Shown: piece by piece, positions 4,805-10,125 of the stretch
Numbering within the stretch: the first letter of the stretch is position 1
Layout: each line of letters begins with the position of its first letter
DNA from: an uncultured Eubacteriales bacterium
GTDB taxonomy: Bacteria; Bacillota; Clostridia; Peptostreptococcales; Anaerovoracaceae
Direction of reading: 5' to 3'
Assembly (NCBI GenBank): GCA_902793875.1
Contig: CADBFL010000055.1
Location: forward strand, 1-10,125
DNA length: 10,125 bases
Program-made: the position numbers and the translations under genes
Notes under the pieces: model-generated
What the model was told of the DNA's origin: nothing
What the model saw: the letters and a program-made list of their open reading frames with translations, nothing else
Databases searched by the model: none

Positions 4805-7771
4805 TCAGGCGGTGCCGACGACTCCGATGATGATCTTCTCTTCGCCGTCCTCCGTGAACATCCGGGCTCTGAGCCTCCTCGGCTTTGGGGTCCCTCCCAT
4901 CATGAGCCGGTACTCCATCGTCAGCTCTCCGTCCGCCCTGATCTTTCCGATCAGGTTATCTTTCCGAAGTGCTGCTGCGAACCGGTCCGCATCATCAGGG
5001 TGCACGAGCCTGCGGCCGTTTTTCTCCGAATCCCCGTAGAAGTCCTCTCCCTCCTTGGATACGCCGAGCTGTTCGAATTCGCTTGTAGCGCTCGACTCGA
5101 TATACCTGCCTGTCTCAGGCTCTACGATGTACATCACTTCGAAGTCATCCGTCAGCGCGCGGATCCTGTTGTACATCTTCTGCTCCTGCATCAGCTTCTC
5201 GATGGCCTTGCGCTGGTTCATCTGCAGATTCACATTGCTCACGCCTATGATGATATGCCTTTCATCGTCCGACATGCGCGTGATCTTCATGCTGACGTAT
5301 ATTGGGCTGCCGTTTTTCAGCAGGCGGTAATCGAGACTGAATGATTTCTGGCTGTCGAGCGTGCTTATGATCTTCTCCTTGGTGAAGGCGTCGACAAAGC
5401 GCTCCCGGTCCTCTTCATGCAGATACACGCTGGCGTCTCTCCTGGCCTTGGCAAAGAAATCCGTATCGTGTCTCTCGACCGCTATGCTGTCTCTGCCGGC
5501 GTCCGAAGAGTACTCGATGAAATCATCCGTCTCAAGATCGACATAGAACAGATTGAAATAGTCGGACGCCAGAGCCCTGGCTATATTGGCGTAGGTGATC
5601 TCCTCCGAAGCATCAGTCACCGCGAGGATCGCCAGGGCTACAGCCGTCGTGCCGTCTCCGGCGTTCGTGGCTATCGTCCTGAGGAAGGTGTGCACGGTGG
5701 AGCCGTCCGGTATTTTTTCGTCGACTATCATGCCGTTGCGCGTCCTGCTGCATTCCTTCACCTTGTCGAGGAATTTCATTCCTATCCCCTGCGGTTCAGT
5801 GCTGAATTCGGCGATCCTGCGGGGCAGTGTATATCCGAAAGCCTCCTCGACGAACTCGCGGTACGACTGACTGGATCTCAGGAAGCGGGCTTCTTCCCCT
5901 CTGACCTCGATTATCGCCGTCGGCAGAGTATTGAAGTAATGCTTCAGACTGCTGCTGTCCCTGCTGGCTATCATCGACAGGTCGTACATGTTTATGCGCC
6001 CGAGCGTCGAATAATACTCCTTCTCGTCCGGATACTCGAAACCTATCTGCTTTCCCTCTGCAAACTTTTTCATCAGCTCGTCGAAAGGCAGCGGGCGTTC
6101 GTAGTAGTAGCCCTGTATCTTCGAGCAGCCTATCTCTCTGAGGAACCAGACCTGCTCCTCCCTTTCGACTCCCTCGCATATCGTGTCCAGTCCGAGGGCG
6201 TTCGCCATCTTCATGAGCTCGGTAAGTATTATCCTGGTCTCCTCGCCCTTGTCGAACTGCTGCATGAAGTGCATGTCGAACTTGATCAGGTCGAACCTGA
6301 TGTTCTGAAGAACGTCCAGCGAGGAATAGCCCGATCCGAAGTCGTCCATCCACACTGCAAATCCCAGGTCCCTGAAGCGCTCCACCTGTGCCTTGATAAA
6401 GTCGAAGTCGCGAGCGACAGTGCTTTCCGTGATCTCTATGTTTATGGCTGAATGGTCCATGCCTGCGTCATCAACGCGTTTTGTGATCTCTTCGATGATA
6501 TCGCAGGTCTCGAAGTCCCTTCTTGAGAGGTTCACGGAGATAGGGTTGGTCTCAAGACCCCGTTCTTTCATGATCCTGGTCTTTTCGAGGGCCTGTTCGA
6601 CCATGTAAAGGTCGAGTTTATATATGAGTCCGGCGTCCTCGAGCACCGGCACGAAAAGATCAGGCGGCAGCATGCCTTTTTCCGGGTCGATCCAGCGTGC
6701 AAGAGTCTCCTCATCGCAGACCTTGCCGTTTGTCGATCTGACTATCGCCTGATAGTAAGGCACGATCCATTTCTCTTCTATGGCTTTGTCTATGTTCTCA
6801 ATGATATAGCGGCTGACGCGCGACTCATAGAGCATGTCCTCATCGAAATACTTTATGCCGGATGCATATTCGCTGCGAAGCGAATCGCATGCATACTTGG
6901 CTCTGTCGCATGCGGCGCTCACATCGACCGGCTCCATGCTCCGGAAGTACACGCCCGCCCTTATCGCAAGGCCTTCGTTTCCGTGCATGTCCTTCCATTC
7001 CCTGAAGACGTTGCCCAGCCTTTCTTCAAGGCCCTCTTTCGCGGTTACAGCGGCGAAATGGTCCTCTCCCATGCGGCTGCATCTTTCATTTCCGAAATGC
7101 TTCGCAAGAAGAAGCGCGAACGACACAAGGAGCTCGTCTCCTTTCTTGTAGCCGTACTTCGCATTGTAGTGCTTCATTCCGCTAAGGTCTATGAAGAGCA
7201 TCGCCGGATCGCCGCCGTCTGCGCTGATGGCTTTCTGCGCCGACTCGGCCAGATCGAAAAAGCATGTCATGTTGGGAAGCCCCGTCAGATAATCATACCT
7301 GCCCGATCCCATGATGCTCTGTTCGCGCATGGCCTCGCTCAGAAGGTCTTCGGCTCCGTCCCTGCCGGACAGATCCTCCTCATCGTATATCCCTTCGTCC
7401 GTATACCATACGATCGCGAGTCTTTCTCCGTCAGCGGTATCGAAATGCTCTCCCCTGGCGTGGACTATCATGTAGTCCGATGTCCCCGGCTTTCTGCTCC
7501 GGTACATCACGCTGTATCCGCCGCTGCCCGAAATAAACTCAGCTGCAGCCTCTGCCAGCACGGCCGCGTCATCTGGATGCGTATCGTCGTACATGTTGCT
7601 GTCCATGTCCTGATGCGCCTTCCCGCGGTCGGCATAGCCGAAAAGCTCACAGAAGCCGTCCGAAATGACGATCGAAACCACCCTTCTGTCCAGGGACTGA
7701 AAAATGGCAAAAGGGATCTTCGATCTCTCCAGCACTCTTCGTTCAGTTTCCGGATACTCGTATCTGCCCAT
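4805..7771 (-). CDS. PAS-GGDEF(degenerate)-EAL-PAS cyclic-di-GMP phosphodiesterase candidate
   Basis: This 988-residue, apparently cytoplasmic protein has no signal peptide or membrane helix. A PAS domain spans about 15-125 (HPDD at 65-68). A GGDEF domain spans about 155-315 (DYLTGLPN at 160-167), but its signature reads GEDHF at 235-239 instead of GGDEF, so cyclase activity is unlikely. An EAL domain spans about 325-570. The EAL triplet is ETL (355-357), keeping the catalytic Glu. Asn414, Glu446/Glu449, DDFG (476-479), Lys497, Glu533 and QGYYYERPL (553-561) fit metal- and substrate-binding positions, so c-di-GMP hydrolysis is plausible. Three PAS-like segments follow, near 605-720, 735-850 and 875-985, with HEEDRERF and HPDDADRF. 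The chain ends at the last PAS with no output domain behind it. The ATG at 7771 follows an AGAGGTGAT site. The gene lies 35 bases after the small membrane protein gene. Confidence 0.93.
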   Translation of the reverse strand: MGRYEYPETERRVLERSKIPFAIFQSLDRRVVSIVISDGFCELFGYADRGKAHQDMDSNMYDDTHPDDAAVLAEAAAEFISGSGGYSVMYRSRKPGTSDYMIVHARGEHFDTADGERLAIVWYTDEGIYDEEDLSGRDGAEDLLSEAMREQSIMGSGRYDYLTGLPNMTCFFDLAESAQKAISADGGDPAMLFIDLSGMKHYNAKYGYKKGDELLVSFALLLAKHFGNERCSRMGEDHFAAVTAKEGLEERLGNVFREWKDMHGNEGLAIRAGVYFRSMEPVDVSAACDRAKYACDSLRSEYASGIKYFDEDMLYESRVSRYIIENIDKAIEEKWIVPYYQAIVRSTNGKVCDEETLARWIDPEKGMLPPDLFVPVLEDAGLIYKLDLYMVEQALEKTRIMKERGLETNPISVNLSRRDFETCDIIEEITKRVDDAGMDHSAINIEITESTVARDFDFIKAQVERFRDLGFAVWMDDFGSGYSSLDVLQNIRFDLIKFDMHFMQQFDKGEETRIILTELMKMANALGLDTICEGVEREEQVWFLREIGCSKIQGYYYERPLPFDELMKKFAEGKQIGFEYPDEKEYYSTLGRINMYDLSMIASRDSSSLKHYFNTLPTAIIEVRGEEARFLRSSQSYREFVEEAFGYTLPRRIAEFSTEPQGIGMKFLDKVKECSRTRNGMIVDEKIPDGSTVHTFLRTIATNAGDGTTAVALAILAVTDASEEITYANIARALASDYFNLFYVDLETDDFIEYSSDAGRDSIAVERHDTDFFAKARRDASVYLHEEDRERFVDAFTKEKIISTLDSQKSFSLDYRLLKNGSPIYVSMKITRMSDDERHIIIGVSNVNLQMNQRKAIEKLMQEQKMYNRIRALTDDFEVMYIVEPETGRYIESSATSEFEQLGVSKEGEDFYGDSEKNGRRLVHPDDADRFAAALRKDNLIGKIRADGELTMEYRLMMGGTPKPRRLRARMFTEDGEEKIIIGVVGTA

Positions 7772-7806
7772 TACCCATCACCTCTGCTTTAACGTTTTCA
7801 GCATAC

Positions 7807-8265
7807 CTATCCGAACAGCGCTCCCGCCCCGTAAGTGACCGTAGTGACTATGACGCCCGCTATGATCACACCGAGTATTATGGCAGGCATCGCGTTTTTC
7901 AATCTCATGTCCATCATCGCGGCTACCAGCGCCCCTGTCCAGGCTCCCGTGCCCGGCAGAGGTATCGCCACAAGAACGACAAGGCCCCAGAACTTGTATC
8001 TGTTCACGACCTCCTGGTTTTTTTCGGCCTTGGCCTCCAGTTTCCTGACCATGCGGTCGAGCCACTCGCTCTTCGTCCTGAGCCACTCGAAGACCTTGCG
8101 CGTGAACACTACCAGAAACGGTATCGGCACGAGATTGCCTGTGACTGCTATTATGAAGGCCGCCGGCACGCTGAGACCCGAGATGACACCGTAGGGTATC
8201 GCTCCTCTCAGTTCTATGACCGGCACCATCGCCATGAAAAATGTGATCAGTGCTTCTTTAATCAT
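7807..8265 (-). CDS. Small multi-drug export family membrane protein (COG2426-like)
   Basis: This 152-residue integral membrane protein has the two family motifs: ELRGAIPYG at 18-26 and PLPGTGAWTGA at 102-111 (starting with IPLP at 101). The motifs sit in two similar halves that probably form re-entrant loops, as in DedA-like proteins. Membrane segments lie at about 5-25, 30-55, 92-117 and 126-148. A charged, cytoplasmic-looking linker at 56-91 joins the halves. The family name comes from an old annotation of putative small multidrug export; the real substrate is not established. The ATG at 8265 starts two bases after the aminopeptidase stop, with GGAAGGA from the end of that gene serving as ribosome site. 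It is therefore very likely co-transcribed with it. Confidence 0.88.
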   Translation of the reverse strand: MIKEALITFFMAMVPVIELRGAIPYGVISGLSVPAAFIIAVTGNLVPIPFLVVFTRKVFEWLRTKSEWLDRMVRKLEAKAEKNQEVVNRYKFWGLVVLVAIPLPGTGAWTGALVAAMMDMRLKNAMPAIILGVIIAGVIVTTVTYGAGALFG

Positions 8266-8267
8266 TC

Positions 8268-9647
8268 TTATCCTTCCGTAAGGAAAGCCTTGTATCCTTT
8301 ATATGATTCGTAAAGATCCGACTTGCTGATGGCTTCCCACGGAGCGTGCATAGAAAGTACCGCGATGCCGCAGTCTATGACCTGCATGCCGTAGAGGGCC
8401 AGTATGTAAGCGATGGTCCCTCCGCCGCCTTCATCGACCTTTCCCATCTCAGCCGTCTGGTATGCGACTCCGTGCTTATCCATGATCTGCCTGAGGCGGG
8501 CGATGTATTCGGCGTTCGCATCGTTGGAACCGGATTTGCCTCTCGCGCCGGTATATTTGCAGAACGTAAGTCCGTGCCCGAACATCGCGGAGTTCTTCTT
8601 TTCGAATTTGGAGGCATACAGAGGATCGAACGCCGCGGTGACATCAGCGCTGAGCATGCGGCTGTTGCGCATGCATCTTCCGAGTTCGGTCTCGCTGCTG
8701 ATGCCCATGCTGAACAGGATCTCTCTGACCATGTATTCGAAGAAATACGACTCCATTCCGGTCGCGCCGAGGCTGCCTGTCTCTTCCTTGTCTACAAAGA
8801 GCGCGCAGGATGTGGTCTTCGGCTTATCCACTTCCATCATCGCGGTCAGTTCAGGGAAAGCGCAGCATCTGTCATCGTGGCCGTAGCCGAGTATCATGGA
8901 GCGGTCGAATCCTGCCTCCCTCGCCTTTCCGGCCGGCACTGCTTCGAGTTCGGCAGAGATGAAATCGTCCTCCTCGATGCCGTACTCGTCCTTAAGGAGT
9001 TTTAATACCGCGGCCTTGACTGCATCTTTTTCTTCTCCTTCAAGCGGCCTGGATCCGACCAGTATGTCGAGATTCTCTCCTTCCACGACTGTGGATCCCG
9101 GTTTCTCAAGCTGTTCCTTGGCGATGTGGATCAGAAGATCGCTGACGAAAAACACAGGGTCTCCGTCTTTTTCGCCTATGCTGATCGTGATCTTTGTGCC
9201 GTCCGGTCTGACAACGACCCCGTGAAGAGCCAGCGGCATTACGACATAATGGTATTTCTTGATCCCTCCGTAATAATGCGTGTCGAGATATACCAGCTCA
9301 TCAGATTCGTAAAGCGGATTCTGCTTTATGTCGAGTCTCGGCGAATCTATGTGGGCGCCGACGATGTTCATGCCGTCGTTTACGATATCCTCTCCGATAT
9401 TGAACAGCATCACGGCCTTGCCCATGTTTACTGCATAGACCTTGTCGCCCCTGCCGAGCTTTTCGCCCTTTGCCGTCACTTCGGCAAGATCCCTGTATCC
9501 GTGCTTCTTCGCTGTTTCGACGATAAGCTCCGTGCACTCGCGCTCGGTCTTTCCTCTGTCAAGGAACTCCATGTAGCCGGCGCTGAGTTTTTCGAGCTTC
9601 TCAATGTCCTCTTTCCCGTAAGTCGTCCAGACGTTATCGTGTATCAT
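8268..9647 (-). CDS. apeA: M18 family aminopeptidase
   Basis: This 459-residue zinc metallopeptidase belongs to family M18 (aspartyl aminopeptidase/aminopeptidase I). Such enzymes remove N-terminal residues, often acidic, from peptides in the cytoplasm and form large tetrahedral dodecamers. Numbered from the chosen start, the expected metal and catalytic residues are visible: His99 in AHIDSPRLDI, Asp258 in GHDDRC, Glu288/289 in DKEETGS, Asp335 in SADVTAAFDP, and His434 in SMHAPWE near the C-terminus. There is no signal peptide. I start at the ATG at 9647, which has GGAGGG four bases upstream. The in-frame ATG at 9662 has no ribosome site and would add only five residues. The length is normal for bacterial members. 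It heads a likely operon with the two genes that follow. The symbol is the usual bacterial name, but substrate preference is unproven. Confidence 0.95.
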   Translation of the reverse strand: MIHDNVWTTYGKEDIEKLEKLSAGYMEFLDRGKTERECTELIVETAKKHGYRDLAEVTAKGEKLGRGDKVYAVNMGKAVMLFNIGEDIVNDGMNIVGAHIDSPRLDIKQNPLYESDELVYLDTHYYGGIKKYHYVVMPLALHGVVVRPDGTKITISIGEKDGDPVFFVSDLLIHIAKEQLEKPGSTVVEGENLDILVGSRPLEGEEKDAVKAAVLKLLKDEYGIEEDDFISAELEAVPAGKAREAGFDRSMILGYGHDDRCCAFPELTAMMEVDKPKTTSCALFVDKEETGSLGATGMESYFFEYMVREILFSMGISSETELGRCMRNSRMLSADVTAAFDPLYASKFEKKNSAMFGHGLTFCKYTGARGKSGSNDANAEYIARLRQIMDKHGVAYQTAEMGKVDEGGGGTIAYILALYGMQVIDCGIAVLSMHAPWEAISKSDLYESYKGYKAFLTEG

Positions 9648-9682
9648 TATTCCCTCCGTCATCGAATTTCTGTTCTATGCAG

Positions 9683-9720
9683 CCTGATATATGTAAAGTT
9701 TTCTTTACATTGCGATCAGG
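9683..9720. repeat. Nested inverted repeat in the aminopeptidase leader
   Basis: A perfect palindrome, ATGTAAAG-TTTT-CTTTACAT (9691-9710), is enclosed by a second inverted pair, CCTGAT (9683-9688) and ATCAGG (9715-9720). The spacers between the pairs are 2 and 4 bases. It lies between the proposed -10 and the ATG, so it could act as a DNA operator or as an mRNA leader hairpin. It has no T-tract after it and no match to a riboswitch I recognise. Confidence 0.6.
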
Positions 9721-9738
9721 GCGCATAATAACGCATAT

Positions 9739-9747
9739 ATTTTACCA
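9739..9747 (-). promoter_or_regulatory. Extended -10 promoter of the aminopeptidase operon
   Basis: On the minus strand TGG-TAAAAT (9747-9739) is an extended -10 (TGn plus 5 of 6 matches to TATAAT). No good -35 stands 16-18 bases upstream, which is acceptable for extended -10 promoters. Transcription would start near 9732, about 85 bases before the start codon. Direct copies of ATGCG ten bases apart lie just downstream (about 9721-9736). Confidence 0.5.
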
Positions 9748-9767
9748 CAATTACCCGGTCCCCGCAC

Positions 9768-9798
9768 AGAAAAACTGCTCCGCCGGAGCGGAGCAGTT
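9768..9798 (-). terminator. Strong intrinsic terminator after the hydrogenase gene
   Basis: On the minus strand AACTGCTCCGC (9798-9788) pairs perfectly with GCGGAGCAGTT (9783-9773) around a TCCG loop. The 11-bp stem runs into a run of five T's. It lies 24 bases after the hydrogenase stop. The plus strand lacks a T-tract beyond the stem, so it acts only on minus-strand transcription. It isolates the hydrogenase transcript from the aminopeptidase operon. Confidence 0.9.
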
Positions 9799-9822
9799 CA
9801 CGGTTTTGTGCTATAGAAAACC

Positions 9823-10125
9823 TTATTCGTGGTCGGCGTTCACCTTACGCTCCACATACGAAGTATGCAGCAGGTGGTGCGCCTTGTGGCTTCCGTACGA
9901 CTCAAGATACTCGTCGTAGAGCTTCTTGATGCTCGGGTTCTCGTGAGATCTTCTCAGAGGCCTGTCGGCATCGAGGTCGTAAAGACCCTTTGCCCTGACT
10001 TCGCGAACATCGATGAAGTTCTTGATGTTCGAAGGAACGATAGGCTGTCCGCCGCCGTTCACGCAGCCGCCCGGGCAGGCCATGATCTCGATGAAGGTGT
10101 AGTCCTTCTCGCCGGACTTGACCAT
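9823..10125 (-). CDS. [FeFe] hydrogenase, C-terminal part
   Basis: The last 100 residues of a longer frame that enters from the right edge; the methionine at 10125 is internal, not a start. The decisive motif is IMACPGGCVNGGGQP near residues 14-28. This is the third H-cluster motif of [FeFe] hydrogenases, in which Cys17 and Cys21 of the fragment correspond to the cysteines linking the [4Fe-4S] and di-iron parts. After it comes the iron-hydrogenase small-subunit domain, with HENPSIKKLYDEYLESYGSH and HHLLHTSYVERK at the end. The enzyme makes or consumes H2 in the cytoplasm, using ferredoxin and often NAD(P)H. The subgroup, and whether it bifurcates electrons, depends on N-terminal domains and neighbours outside the window. 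The closing TAA at 9823 is followed by a strong terminator, so it is the last gene of its transcript. Confidence 0.95.
   Translation of the reverse strand: MVKSGEKDYTFIEIMACPGGCVNGGGQPIVPSNIKNFIDVREVRAKGLYDLDADRPLRRSHENPSIKKLYDEYLESYGSHKAHHLLHTSYVERKVNADHE

Noticed and set aside
5417..6451. 344-codon open frame on the plus strand
   Set aside because: It is fully antisense to the conserved GGDEF/EAL/PAS gene, with no domain pattern or ribosome site. It is a by-product of codon use in the opposite strand.
6983..7792. 269-codon open frame on the plus strand
   Set aside because: It lies entirely against the N-terminal PAS and GGDEF region of the EAL protein, which has clear motifs. No independent coding evidence.
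9648..9662. Aminopeptidase start at the upstream ATG (9662)
   Set aside because: No ribosome site precedes it, while GGAGGG lies four bases before the ATG at 9647.

Overview
The window reads as chromosomal DNA of a strictly anaerobic, probably clostridial, Firmicute with moderate GC. The clues are the end of an [FeFe] hydrogenase with an intact H-cluster motif, a Gram-positive-type LexA with a matching LexA-box-like site, an M18 aminopeptidase typical of gut Clostridia, AGGAGG-like ribosome sites and a long multi-PAS cyclic-di-GMP protein. Assignment below class level is not possible from this sequence. Every gene I can support is on the minus strand, so transcription runs from high to low coordinates. 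No RNA gene, mobile element or CRISPR array is visible.

In transcription order: (1) 10125-9823 is the C-terminal end of an [FeFe] hydrogenase, closed by a strong intrinsic terminator. (2) 9647-4805 holds an M18 aminopeptidase, a small-multidrug-export-family membrane protein and a 988-residue PAS/GGDEF/EAL protein. They are closely packed behind one promoter whose leader carries a nested inverted repeat. (3) 4697-3217 is a two-gene unit, a radical SAM protein of unknown function followed by lexA. A good sigma-A promoter precedes it, with a LexA-box-like sequence in its spacer. (4) 3216-3051 is a 166-base intergenic region holding hairpins, the probable lexA terminator and the promoter of the next operon. 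(5) 3050-1 is an Mrp/Mbh-type membrane antiporter operon in the order E-F-G-DUF4040-(MbhE+MrpB)-C-D, running off the left edge. No gene-free stretch exceeds 300 bases.

Functionally, the left operon encodes antiporter-type membrane subunits. They resemble the ion-translocating half of membrane-bound hydrogenases and related ferredoxin-linked complexes as well as stand-alone Mrp antiporters. The sequence that would decide between these lies to the left of the window. The most interesting regulatory point is that the radical SAM gene is the first gene of the apparently self-regulated lexA operon, which ties it to the DNA-damage response. The cyclic-di-GMP protein has a degenerate GGDEF motif, an EAL domain that retains its catalytic residues, and three PAS-like segments after the EAL domain. 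It therefore looks like a sensor-controlled phosphodiesterase.
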